The position numbers and the translations under genes are program-made. A model generated the notes under the pieces. That model did not search any database and was not told the origin of the DNA. It saw only the letters and a program-made list of their open reading frames with translations. This document shows positions 17,500 through 26,389 of a DNA stretch of 64,000 nt, piece by piece (positions within the stretch are counted from its first letter, which is position 1; each line of letters opens with the position of its first letter). The stretch comes from Astrobacterium formosum (GTDB taxonomy: Bacteria > Pseudomonadota > Alphaproteobacteria > Rhizobiales > Xanthobacteraceae). The stretch lies in the NCBI GenBank assembly GCA_030848545.1, contig JAVDCA010000016.1, positions 1-64,000 of the forward strand. The letters run 5' to 3'.

Positions 17500-19296
17500 T
17501 TACAGCGCGACGCCGACCGCAGGTTGACTGCTGGGACAGGGTATCTTCGTTTTTCGGCACACCAGAGACAGGTTCTCGATTGCGACGCCGAGCCGCCGTG
17601 TCTCCGCATCCGGAACTTTGCCGAGGGACCGCCGCAGCGCGGTGCGGAGATGTCTGCATACTACGTTGACCGTGCGGGCGAACCGGATCGCCACCAAAGC
17701 CGCGTCGGGCTGGAAACGCTGCGCGAGCCGGAATGCAGCTTGGCTCCACCGCGCGTTGCCCAAAGCGCTGTCGATCCGAATGACGAAGCTGGCCCCGGCA
17801 CCGCGAATCCCGAGATCGATATCGGCTTCGAGCCCGTCCGGCGGCAGATCTCGACAGAGCACCAAGTCATCGTTCACGGAAACCGCCACAGGCCCGCGCT
17901 TCACGTTCCAGAGCTTCACCCGGAGCGATATCAGGCCAGGCACAGATAACGGAGCCACTTGAAACTCGGCCGATCCATTCGTCCAACGCAAGTTCCGGCC
18001 TTCATAACTTTCCAACTCGTGCAAGCCGGCTCCGAGGGCATATGACATTGGAACAGCGGAGAGCTCCAATACGGCGCCGAGTTTCGGATCCGCGCGCCAT
18101 CCAGCGGGAGTTGTTGATCGCCCCCCAACGTGATCGCAAGCCGCCCCCGAACACAATTCGGGAATCACGCCAGCCATCAGGTCCGAACGCATTTCATCCA
18201 TCGCCAAGCCGCTCCAGATGCTTTCCAGCGTCTGTGTGCGTAAGTTGCCGATCGGCTTCGGACCCCAGCAACATGCGAAGACATCGCCGTCGTAATGGAT
18301 CCGAAGCTCTTTCCACGGCAAACTGCAGGGGATTGAGTCCTTCTGCCACGGCACCGGCATGTCACCGAACAGCTGTAAAAAGCTTTCGAACAGCGCGTCA
18401 TTCGAAGTGCGGTTTTCGCCCAGAATGCGTGAAAACACGGGCAGTCCGCGCTGTCGGGAGTGCTGGTAGAATTGATCGACAGCCGCATCCAATTCCGCCT
18501 TCGGCAGACCGTCGACCATCTGTTCGGCGTAATCGAACGTCCAGTCGCCTCTGCGGACCTTCCACACCGCCCGTGAATCCTCGGCAACGTGGTTCAGCGA
18601 CCAGACTTCGAGGAAATTCACGCCAGCATCGGCGCACATATCGATCATGTCGCAGACGCCGTGGAGATTGGCGCGCATCAACGTCATCTCGACGCTGATT
18701 TCGGGGTACGCGCGGCCGAGTTCGTTCCGACGCCGAATCAGCATGCGGAGGCCGTCGACAATCGGCTTAAGTTCCGTACCGCGGATCAGGCGGAACAGGT
18801 CGGGGTCGGCGGAATCGATTGAAATCCGGATCTTGCGCACCCGCGACTGTAAAACCCGCTCGATATTACGCTCATTGAGCAGGGTGCCGTTCGAGTTAAA
18901 CGTGAGGAAAAACTGACTGTCGACCGGGTCGGCTGGAACGGGAAACTTCTGCAGGACGTTCCAGAAAAGATCGCTCAACATAGGCTCGCCGAGACCGGTC
19001 AAGTCGACCAGCGACGCACTGGCGATGAAATCGCCGGCCATATCGACCAGATCCGCCTTGAAGTCTTCCTTCTTGACGTTGCGAATGCCATGGTCGCACA
19101 TCACGCAGCGCAGGTTGCAGCGCGAGGTCATCGTCATGCTGATGATTTTCGGGGGGGCAAGCTGCGCGCTGATTCCACCCGCTTCAATAAAACCCATGGT
19201 GTCGATTGCTCGCGTTAGCATCAGATCCAGAAGAGATTCAGCGACGGCGCTGCGTGGAATGATAGCAGAGGAGCCCCCACTAGCAAATCCCTTCAA
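17500..19296 (-). CDS. Radical SAM/SPASM protein with extra C-terminal beta domain
   Basis: Cysteines at about 60, 64 and 67 (CNLRCVMC) ligate the radical SAM 4Fe-4S cluster. GLGEP and SIDSADPD are further core motifs. A SPASM-like region follows with cysteines near 324, 342, 343, 382 and 387 for auxiliary clusters. Residues beyond about 400 form an added domain with beta-strand character and no recognised family. The longest frame starts at a TTG (19,296); ATG 19,221 is an alternative. The IS630 element begins only 36 bases upstream, so native control sequence may have been displaced. Substrate unknown; radical modification of a glycan precursor or a peptide are both possible. Confidence 0.78.
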   Translation of the reverse strand: MKGFASGGSSAIIPRSAVAESLLDLMLTRAIDTMGFIEAGGISAQLAPPKIISMTMTSRCNLRCVMCDHGIRNVKKEDFKADLVDMAGDFIASASLVDLTGLGEPMLSDLFWNVLQKFPVPADPVDSQFFLTFNSNGTLLNERNIERVLQSRVRKIRISIDSADPDLFRLIRGTELKPIVDGLRMLIRRRNELGRAYPEISVEMTLMRANLHGVCDMIDMCADAGVNFLEVWSLNHVAEDSRAVWKVRRGDWTFDYAEQMVDGLPKAELDAAVDQFYQHSRQRGLPVFSRILGENRTSNDALFESFLQLFGDMPVPWQKDSIPCSLPWKELRIHYDGDVFACCWGPKPIGNLRTQTLESIWSGLAMDEMRSDLMAGVIPELCSGAACDHVGGRSTTPAGWRADPKLGAVLELSAVPMSYALGAGLHELESYEGRNLRWTNGSAEFQVAPLSVPGLISLRVKLWNVKRGPVAVSVNDDLVLCRDLPPDGLEADIDLGIRGAGASFVIRIDSALGNARWSQAAFRLAQRFQPDAALVAIRFARTVNVVCRHLRTALRRSLGKVPDAETRRLGVAIENLSLVCRKTKIPCPSSQPAVGVAL

Positions 19297-19331
19297 GCAC
19301 GAGATTAGGTTGCGGGCGAGCTGTCGTTATA

Positions 19332-20496
19332 CCAACCTTCGTAGGCTTTGACTCGCGCAGTCTCCCGCGAGGGTGGCGGTCGTGATTCACTGGGCTGACC
19401 GGATTGATTCGGGAGGTCCAGAATGGGCGTGGTGGAACTACGGCAGGATTTCGGGGCGGACGACCTTCGATGGTTTGCGACGCGGGCCAAGGATGCCTCA
19501 CAAGCGCGCCACCTGTTGGCGTTGGCGGCGGTTCTGGACGGGATGAATCGCGCCGAAGCGGCGCGGGTTGGTGGCATGGGCCGCCAGACGCTGCGGGATT
19601 GGGCGCACCGCTTCAATCAACACGGTCCCGACGGGTTGATCGACGTCAAGTCGCCGGGGCGGCGACCGCGGCTGTCGGACGAGCAGAAGCTGGTGTTGAA
19701 GGGGCTCGTCGAGGCGGGCCCCGCCCCGGAGACGGACGGGGTGGTGCGCTGGCGCTGCGTCGATCTCAAGCGCGTCGTGCGCGAGCGGTTCGGCATCGAC
19801 CTGTCGGAGGTGAGCCTGGGTCGTGTCCTCAAGCAGCTCGGCTTCTCGCGCATCAGCGCCCGGCCGCAGCACCCCAAACAGGCCCCCGAGGCGATCGCGG
19901 CTTTTAAAAAAACTTCCCCGCTCAGGTGGCGGAAGTCGTGAGCGCTCTCGCGACGAGAACGCCCATCGAAGTCTGGTTCCAAGACGAGATGCGGGTCGGG
20001 CAGAAGAACAGCCTCGTCTATCAATGGGCCAAAAAAGGATCGCGGCCCCGCCAACCCAAGGATCAGCGCTACCAGAACGCCTATATGTTCGGAGCCGTCT
20101 GTCCGAGCCGCGACACCGGCGTCGCGCTCATCATGCCGCAAGCCGACACTGAGGCCATGCAGGCACATCTCGACGACATCGGCAAGGCCGTCGCGCCCGG
20201 CGCACACGCGCTGCTCATCCTCGAGCAGGCCGGCTGGCACACCACCGGCAAGCTCGATATCCCCGCCAACATCACCCTCGTGCCCCTGCCGCCGTCTTGC
20301 CCCGAGCTCAACGCCGCCGAAAACATCTGGCAATATCTGCGGCAGAACTATCTCGGCAACTGCGTGTTCGCCGACTACACCGCGATCCTCGATGCTTGTC
20401 AGGATGCTTGGCGCAAACTCCTCGCCGAAACAGGCAGGATCACTTCCATCGCACAGCGCGATTGGGCATTCGCAGGTCAGACATTCTGAAGGTTGA
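19332..20496 (+). mobile_element. IS630-family insertion sequence (about 1.17 kb, intact-looking)
   Basis: Bounded by imperfect inverted repeats of about 26 bp. The left end starts CCAACCTTC at 19,332 and the right end reads GAAGGTTGA up to 20,496. A TA dinucleotide flanks each side (19,330-19,331 and 20,497-20,498), the target duplication typical of the family. It encodes one transposase split over two frames. It lies upstream of the radical SAM gene and only 101 bp from a second IS630-type element. Confidence 0.8.
19423..20489 (+). CDS. IS630-family transposase, made by -1 slippage
   Basis: The first frame (from 19,423, GGGAGG ribosome site) encodes a helix-turn-helix part with AARVGGMGRQTLRDWAHRF. 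The second frame (open before 19,926, ending 20,489) carries the DDE catalytic part: VWFQDEMRVG, then LEQAGWHT where a second acid is expected, then PELNAAENIWQYLR. The frames join by a -1 shift on a run of seven A at 19,906-19,912, giving AFKKNFPAQVAEV, which reads smoothly as an IS630 protein. The second motif reads LEQAGWH where many relatives have a D; whether that weakens activity is not known. Slippage rather than mutation is favoured because the two halves are otherwise uninterrupted. Confidence 0.8.
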
Positions 20497-20597
20497 TATT
20501 ATTCGGTTTAAACCGTCGCTGACGGGGTTGCCGTCGGGAAACAGCCTGGTGCGCGGCAGATTTTCACATGGACGTGACCGCTGTATTGCCGCGCCTA

Positions 20598-21642
20598 GAG
20601 CATGATCGCGGAAGTTTGAATCGGTTTGGGATTCCCGATTTAGGCGATTTTGATTCAAGATGCTGGCTGGGAGGGAGGCCAGCATCCTATGGGTCGAGCC
20701 TATTCCCTTGATCTTCGCGAGCATGTTGTTGCCGCGGTGGCGGCCGGCGAGAGCTGTCGGCAGGTGGCGGCGACGTTTCGGGTGAGCGTGGCCAGCGTGG
20801 TGAAATGGTCGCAGCGGGCGCGAGCGACCGGCAGCCCAGCGGCCAAGCCGCTGCTTGGTCGGCGCGCTTGGGTTCTGGTGGAAGAACGCGATTGGCTGTT
20901 GCGACGCGTGGCGGTACAGCCGGACATCACATTGCGGGCGCTGGCGGCCGAGCTCTTGGAGCGCGGCGTCAAGGTGAGCTACTACGCGGTCTGGCACTTC
21001 TTCGAGCGCGAGGGCATCAGCTTCAAAAAAGCCTGCACGCCAGCGAACAGTCTCGGCCCGAAGTCGCCCGGCGACGGACACGGTGAAAGCGCTGTCAAAG
21101 CCGACTTGATCCCGCTCGCCTCGTGTTCATCGACGAGACCTGGGCCAAGACCAACATGACGCGCACGCATGGACGGGCGACGCGCGGCGAGCGCCTGGTC
21201 GCCCGCGTCCCGCACGGCCATTGGCGCACGCTCACCTTCCTGGCCGCACTGCGCAACGACCGCATTGAAGCCCCGTGCGTGATCGACGGGCCGATCAATG
21301 GCGAAAGCTTCCTTGCCTATGTCGAGCAGATTTTGGTGCCGACCCTGAAGCCAGGGGACATCGTCGTCATCGACAATCTGGGCAGCCACAAGGGGAAGGC
21401 CGTTCGTCGCGCCCTTCGCGCCGTCGGCGCCAAGCTCTTCTACCTGCCGCCCTACAGCCCGGATCTCAATCCGATTGAACAGGTCTTCGCCAAGCTCAAG
21501 ACCTTGCTGCGAAAGGCCGCCGAGCGAACGGTCGAAGCAACTTGGCGCCGCATCGGCCTCCTGCTCGACTGCTTCAGCCCCGTTGAATGCGCAGACTACT
21601 TCGCCAATGCGGGATACGCTTCAACCTGAAACGATCATGCTC
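20598..21642 (+). mobile_element. Second IS630-family insertion sequence (about 1.05 kb, degenerate)
   Basis: The left end GAGCATGATCG (20,598-20,608) is repeated exactly in reverse complement at 21,632-21,642. Similarity continues with mismatches for about 15 more bases. Flanking TA pairs at 20,596-20,597 and 21,643-21,644 mark the target site. It is a different IS630 subgroup from the element at 19,332-20,496. The 101 bp between the two elements show no gene. Confidence 0.8.
20689..21629 (+). pseudogene. IS630-family transposase, broken by a nonsense codon
   Basis: The N-terminal frame (MGRAYSLDLREHVVAAV, helix-turn-helix) runs from 20,689 to a six-A run at 21,025-21,030. A -1 shift there gives KSLHASEQSRPEVARRR, the expected continuation. 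That frame then meets TGA at 21,084-21,086, where relatives carry a tryptophan codon (TGG). Past the stop, the DDE part is intact: FIDETWAKTNMTRTHGR, VIDNLGSHKG and YSPDLNPIEQVFAKLK. The product is therefore probably inactive without readthrough. Confidence 0.75.
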
Positions 21643-21777
21643 TAGCCGGCTTTAATGGCGTCATTCGGGCGCATCTCGGCGCCGCTTGATGCTGAACTTG
21701 TGCCGGACCGGCGGTTGCCACGGCGCCGCATCCATCGGCCGCGCTAGCAAGCGGGAATGCGCTCGCCCGCGCCAGGG

Positions 21778-23007
21778 TCAGTTTCGACCGACGGAGATTT
21801 CCTGTTCGAGCCAGCTGCACCCGATGAATTTCTCTTTCGACGTATTCACGACTTGGAAAAGCAAAGCCGGTCCGCGCCACTCGTAATTGCCTTCGGTCAA
21901 TAACGCGCTCGGCAAGATCGCCGTGGCGATCGAATAAAAGCCAGGCCCCAGGTTGGCCGAAAATGTAAACCGGAATTCAATTCTCTCTCCAGCAGCGACG
22001 TTTTCGACCTGCATCTGCCAATCGCAAGTGTTCATTCCGAATACATAATTCCCCAAGCGGTCCGAAATGACATACGCGGCGTTGAGCTGCACGACGGGCT
22101 TATTGGTGCGCACGCTCATCACCAGGGTCACCCTGGCGCCGACGCTCACGATTTCGACGCGGTCGCCGACCTCGTCGACGAAGAATATGTCTTCGAGTTC
22201 GGCCTCGCGCGTTCCGTAGACGAGTTGGGTGCGGTCCGGTGCAATCTTCTCTTGCGCGGCCGTGCTCGGCTTTCCGCCTTCGACGATGACCGCGTGATAA
22301 AGGTCGTAGACGTCCTGCGGACTTCCCTCCTTGATGAAATTACCCTTGTCGAGCAGAATGGCTCGGTCACACAGGGACAGGATCGCTCCGAGATCGTGAG
22401 AAACGAACAGAAGGGTGGTGCCGAGTGCCCTGAACTGGCGAATTTTCTCGAAGCACTTGATCTGGAAACGCGCGTCTCCGACCGACAGCGCTTCGTCGAC
22501 GATCAGGATCTCGGGACGGAACGCGGTCGCGATGGCGAATGCGACGCGAACCGTCATTCCGCTCGAATAAGTCCTGAGAGGTTGATCGAAATACGGCCCG
22601 ATCTCCGCGAATTCCTCCACTTCCGGCATCACCCGCTCGATCTCGGCGCGCGAAAATCCCATCAGGCCGGCCGAGTGAATGGCATTCTGGCGCCCGGTCA
22701 ATTCGGGACTGAAGCCGATTCCGAGTTCGAGCAGCGCCGAAACCCGGCCGGCGACTTCGATTTGCCCTTCCGTGGCCCGGGTCGTCCCGGTGATGAGCTT
22801 GAGCAGGGTACTCTTGCCGGCACCGTTCTGCCCGATGATGCCGACCGCCTCTCCCTTGGCGACCGAGAACGAGATCTGGCGCAGCACCCAATTCTCTTCC
22901 GCATTAAGTCCCGTGACGCCCGCCCATGCGAGGAAGCGGTGCCATTCGCGCTTGTAACGGCGATAGGACTTCCCGACGCCGGTCACCTTGAGGGCAATAT
23001 CACTCAT
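21778..23007 (-). CDS. wzt: Polysaccharide ABC exporter ATP-binding protein with Wzt-type C-terminal domain
   Basis: Residues 1-240 are an ABC ATPase of the KpsT/RfbB class: Walker A GQNGAGKST (59-67), signature YSSGMTVR (147-154), Walker B ILIVDEALSVGD. Residues ~250-409 form an added domain, as in Wzt proteins that recognise the finished glycan terminus before export. ATG 23,007 overlaps the permease stop by four bases (ATGA); the frame extends upstream but only inside the permease gene. Together with that permease it would export lipid-linked polysaccharide across the inner membrane. The IS630 pair lies immediately downstream. Confidence 0.9.
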   Translation of the reverse strand: MSDIALKVTGVGKSYRRYKREWHRFLAWAGVTGLNAEENWVLRQISFSVAKGEAVGIIGQNGAGKSTLLKLITGTTRATEGQIEVAGRVSALLELGIGFSPELTGRQNAIHSAGLMGFSRAEIERVMPEVEEFAEIGPYFDQPLRTYSSGMTVRVAFAIATAFRPEILIVDEALSVGDARFQIKCFEKIRQFRALGTTLLFVSHDLGAILSLCDRAILLDKGNFIKEGSPQDVYDLYHAVIVEGGKPSTAAQEKIAPDRTQLVYGTREAELEDIFFVDEVGDRVEIVSVGARVTLVMSVRTNKPVVQLNAAYVISDRLGNYVFGMNTCDWQMQVENVAAGERIEFRFTFSANLGPGFYSIATAILPSALLTEGNYEWRGPALLFQVVNTSKEKFIGCSWLEQEISVGRN

Positions 23008-23798
23008 AGCACGTCGACGATCTCTTCGCTGGCGCGGCGAAACAACAGCATCGCCAGCCCCAGCAGGGTGATCGTTAGCGCCGTGATGATCGACAGGGGC
23101 AGCCATGGTGGCGGCGTGTCGAACACCATCACGTTCTGATAGCCCTGCACGAGGTAGTAGAGTGGATTGAACTGCAGGATTCGCTGGTATGCGGGCGGAA
23201 TCGCCGACGGAACATAGACGATGGGGGTCAACCAGAACATCATTTGAAGGGCGATACCGACCACATGGCCGACGTCTCGAACAAACACATTGAGAATCCC
23301 GAGAATGATACCGAGCCCGATCGCCAAGGCTATGTTCAGCACCATCAAGAAGGGAAGCCAGATAATATTGAGCCCCGGCACGCTGCCGAACAGAAAAAAT
23401 ATCGAAAGCGTCACGACAAGAAGCACCAAATTCGTGACAATCGCCGATCCGCACACGATGATGGGCAGGCAAATACGCGGAAACACGAGCTTTTTCAGCA
23501 GCGAGCTGTTTTCGATGAAGACCGTCAGACACCGATTCACGATCTCGGCGAAAACCGCCCAGGCCAGCATTCCGGCCAGCAAGTACAGGGCGTAGCTGCC
23601 TTTGCCCCCTCCTTCAGGCAAGCGCACCGAATAGGCGGCGGACAGAACGAGCGCGAACAGTGCCGTCTGCACCAGCGGAAACATGACCATCCACAGGGCG
23701 CCGAGGCGGCTGCGCCCGAAGCGGTTGGAAAACTCGGTACGGATCGAGGACAAAATGAAGTTGCGATACCTCCAAATTGCTCGAAGAATGCTCAACAT
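23004..23798 (-). CDS. wzm: Polysaccharide ABC exporter permease
   Basis: A 264-residue ABC-2 type permease with six predicted hydrophobic segments. SNRFGRSRLGALWMVMFPLV is the amphipathic lead-in typical of Wzm/KpsM/TagG proteins, and YLVQGYQNVMVF near the end is also family-like. ATG 23,798 is chosen from the start of homology; the frame extends to 24,098 without plausible protein. It is the partner of the ATPase overlapping at its 3' end and stands first in this two-gene unit. Confidence 0.88.
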   Translation of the reverse strand: MLSILRAIWRYRNFILSSIRTEFSNRFGRSRLGALWMVMFPLVQTALFALVLSAAYSVRLPEGGGKGSYALYLLAGMLAWAVFAEIVNRCLTVFIENSSLLKKLVFPRICLPIIVCGSAIVTNLVLLVVTLSIFFLFGSVPGLNIIWLPFLMVLNIALAIGLGIILGILNVFVRDVGHVVGIALQMMFWLTPIVYVPSAIPPAYQRILQFNPLYYLVQGYQNVMVFDTPPPWLPLSIITALTITLLGLAMLLFRRASEEIVDVL

Positions 23799-24057
23799 GA
23801 CGCTTCGTCTGCTGTATTGGGAGAGATGATGGGGCCTGGAAGATAACGTCCCCGATGAGAACATCAAGAGCGATGCGATCCTCGGGGACGCCTCGAAGCG
23901 TGCCGGCCGGCAGACGGGTTGCGCCGAGATCGTAGTTAGCCGAGCGCGGGCTCGGGCGGGCTTGATGTAGCCTCTCCGGGTATAACTTCCCTCGGGCATC
24001 GGCGCTGACTCGGGCGGCCGCGCTTCGAACGATCGATCTCGCCGACCTGCGGCAGAC

Positions 24058-24097
24058 TGGGCCCCCTGACCTCCTGAAACCGGAGTCTCAGGGCCCA
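24058..24097 (-). terminator. Hairpin downstream of the 24,128-24,955 gene
   Basis: A long bulged inverted repeat pairs TGGGCCCCCTGACCTCC with GGAGTCTCAGGGCCCA around a seven-base loop. It sits about 30 bases past the isomerase stop and ends the catabolic transcript on the minus strand. No T-run follows, so intrinsic termination is likely but not certain. The rest of the 23,799-24,127 gap shows no gene; it must hold the wzm promoter. Confidence 0.45.
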
Positions 24098-24127
24098 ATC
24101 AAGTGGCCGGCTTCGACGCTGCCAGCC

Positions 24128-24955
24128 TCAGGCGGACGCGAGCAGGTACCGCTCCACACAGGTCGCAATGACCTCGTCGCCCGACCGTTTCCACCAGTTC
24201 TCGGTGGAGAAGATCTCGACCTCCTGCGGCCCGTGGAAACCGGCGGCTTCGATCATGGCCCGGAAGCCCTTGAGGTCGATGACCCCGTCGCCCATCATGC
24301 CGCGATCGTTCAAGAGATCGCGGGTGGGAACGAGCCAGTCGCAGATGTGGTGGGCGAAGATGCGCTTTTCCCGGCCCGCCCGTGCGATCTGCGCCGCGAG
24401 GTCCGGGTCCCACCAGACGTGATAGACATCGATGGCGACGCCAACACCATCGCCGAGCTCGTCGCACAGGTCGAGCGCCTGGCCGAGCGTGTTGATGCAG
24501 TTGCGATCCGCCGCATACATGGGATGCAGGGGCTCGATGGCGAGCGGCATCTTGGCGGCGCGGGCGTGCGGCAGGATCGCCGCGATACCATCGGCGACCA
24601 TCCGGCGCGCCGCGGAGATGTCGCGCGAGCCGGGCGGCAGACCACCGCACACCAGCACCAGGCAGTCGGCGCCCAACGTCGCCGCTTCGTCGATGGCCCG
24701 CTTGTTGTCGTCGATCGCCGCCGCCCGTCCCTTGGCGTCGGCGGCCGGAAACATGCCGCCGCGGCAATAGCCGGTGAGGCGCATGCCATTGTGCTTGATC
24801 ACCCGTGCCGACTCGACGAGCCCGAACGTCGCCACCTGGTCCCGCCACGGATCGATGGCCCGGATGCCATGGCGTACGCAGGCTTCAACGGCCTGCCCGA
24901 GATTGTAGTGCGTCCGCACGGTGGCGAGATTGATGGACAAACCATCCAGGGACAT
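24128..24955 (-). CDS. Sugar phosphate isomerase/epimerase (xylose-isomerase-like TIM barrel)
   Basis: A 275-residue soluble protein of the AP-endonuclease-2/xylose-isomerase-like superfamily. LAIEPLHPMYAADRNCINT carries the metal-binding glutamate and a family-typical asparagine-threonine stretch, AIDVYHVWWDPD supplies the Asp-His pair, and HICDW and EVEIFSTENWW complete the metal site. Such enzymes isomerise or epimerise sugars and sugar acids. It starts three bases after the enolase-superfamily gene, within a tightly coupled minus-strand operon, and is followed by a hairpin. Confidence 0.85.
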   Translation of the reverse strand: MSLDGLSINLATVRTHYNLGQAVEACVRHGIRAIDPWRDQVATFGLVESARVIKHNGMRLTGYCRGGMFPAADAKGRAAAIDDNKRAIDEAATLGADCLVLVCGGLPPGSRDISAARRMVADGIAAILPHARAAKMPLAIEPLHPMYAADRNCINTLGQALDLCDELGDGVGVAIDVYHVWWDPDLAAQIARAGREKRIFAHHICDWLVPTRDLLNDRGMMGDGVIDLKGFRAMIEAAGFHGPQEVEIFSTENWWKRSGDEVIATCVERYLLASA

Positions 24956-24958
24956 TTC

Positions 24959-26389
24959 CTAGCCTTTCAGGGCCGACATGGAGCCGAAATCGGGCATGAC
25001 GCCGACGGCGAGACCGGATGTCGCGGAAAACGAGCGCAGCGCCAAGGCGCCGTGGCGGATCGAAAGCCGCACACGCCCGTTGGGTGCCCGCGCATAGAGG
25101 TCGGGATGGGCGGCGAGAAAAGCGTCCTGCTCCGCCGCCGGTGCGCCTGCCATGCCGTCGACGTAGTGGTGGCCGTTGCGCTCGATGTGCTCGGCACCGA
25201 TGAGCGTCGCCAGCGCCAGATCCTGCTGGACGGCGACGCCGGCTTGAGTGGTCAGGTCCTCGGCCGATATGAAATAACGGCGCGGCCCCTCCCCGGCATT
25301 CCACTTGGCGATGCGGGCGCGGTTGATCAGCGAGCGATAGAAGCCCTTGCACGACTTCGACGAAATGCCGCGATAGCCGAGCGCACGGGCGCGCGGGAAG
25401 GTGTCGATGTCGGCGTCGGATTCGTCGATCTTGATGGCGGCGGAAATGCCGATCGCGCCGAGCGGTTCGGACAACGCCTTGGCGCGCGCGATCGGCTGCT
25501 CGATGGAGAGAATGGAGGGCCGCAACCGGATGAGCCGCGGCTCCTCGCCGATCCGGCGCCAGAACTCCTCGACCGCGGCAGCGTTGTCGAACTGCTCGTT
25601 GCCGTCGATGGTGACCCGATAGTCGCCGACCCGGCCGTCGAGCACGGCCGCGATGGCGACGAGCCGGTCCACGTCCTCGCGCGGCCGCCCGGACACCTTG
25701 AGCTTGTAATAGCGATGGCCATAGGCCGCGACCACCTCTTCGAGCGTCTCCGGCAGGCCGTCGTCGAGGCGTTTCGCCGGCTCGATGTCCGAAGTCGTGA
25801 GCGCATCGAGACGCCCGACGGTGTGGCGCACCGCGATCGCCGAGGCGGGCTTGAGGCGCGCCAGGAGACCCGCGAAGTCGAAGTCGGCCAGGTCGGGCGC
25901 GGTCGAGGCGTCGAGGCCGACGCGGTTGTCCTGCACCAACGCGAAGACGCTGGCGTCGAGAATCCGTCCGAGGGCATCGAGGACCGCCCGCTCGTGCAAA
26001 GCAAGCCCGAAGGACGCGATCAGGCCGTTGAGCCCCTCGGCTGCGCAAGCCCCATGGTGGGCCGCCTCGACCTTGGCGGTCAGGCCGAAGGCCGTGGCGG
26101 CGCCGGCCGCCAGGACGTGATCGCGGGCGATGGCGAGCGAGCGGCGCAGTTGCATGACGTTGTGATCGTTGCCGAGGTCCGGCGACTTTTCGAACCATTT
26201 CGGCATCATCATCTCGGCGGCGACACCTTCCCCCTCGCTGCCGTCGGCGAGGGCGATCCGCAGTCGCACGAAGGCCTGGGGAGCCTCGGCGACCGTTGCC
26301 GCCCCGAAGCGAAACGGCAGCCGGAACGTCACCGGCCGCTCGAAATGATCGACGGAAATGACGCGGAGCTTCGGTGTGTCGCTACTCAT
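24959..26389 (-). CDS. Enolase-superfamily enzyme (mandelate racemase/muconate lactonizing type)
   Basis: A 476-residue protein, longer than the usual 360-420. Barrel motifs are in order: KLKVSG (KxK base), TIDGNEQF (first metal acid), SIEQP (second), KIDES (third) and SSKSCKG, with a lysine where MLE-type members have one. The enzymes abstract a proton next to a carboxylate, so dehydration, epimerisation or cycloisomerisation of a sugar acid is expected. ATG 26,389 overlaps the preceding isomerase stop by four bases. The long upstream extension of the frame lies inside that gene and is not coding. The reaction cannot be named from motifs alone. Confidence 0.82.
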   Translation of the reverse strand: MSSDTPKLRVISVDHFERPVTFRLPFRFGAATVAEAPQAFVRLRIALADGSEGEGVAAEMMMPKWFEKSPDLGNDHNVMQLRRSLAIARDHVLAAGAATAFGLTAKVEAAHHGACAAEGLNGLIASFGLALHERAVLDALGRILDASVFALVQDNRVGLDASTAPDLADFDFAGLLARLKPASAIAVRHTVGRLDALTTSDIEPAKRLDDGLPETLEEVVAAYGHRYYKLKVSGRPREDVDRLVAIAAVLDGRVGDYRVTIDGNEQFDNAAAVEEFWRRIGEEPRLIRLRPSILSIEQPIARAKALSEPLGAIGISAAIKIDESDADIDTFPRARALGYRGISSKSCKGFYRSLINRARIAKWNAGEGPRRYFISAEDLTTQAGVAVQQDLALATLIGAEHIERNGHHYVDGMAGAPAAEQDAFLAAHPDLYARAPNGRVRLSIRHGALALRSFSATSGLAVGVMPDFGSMSALKG

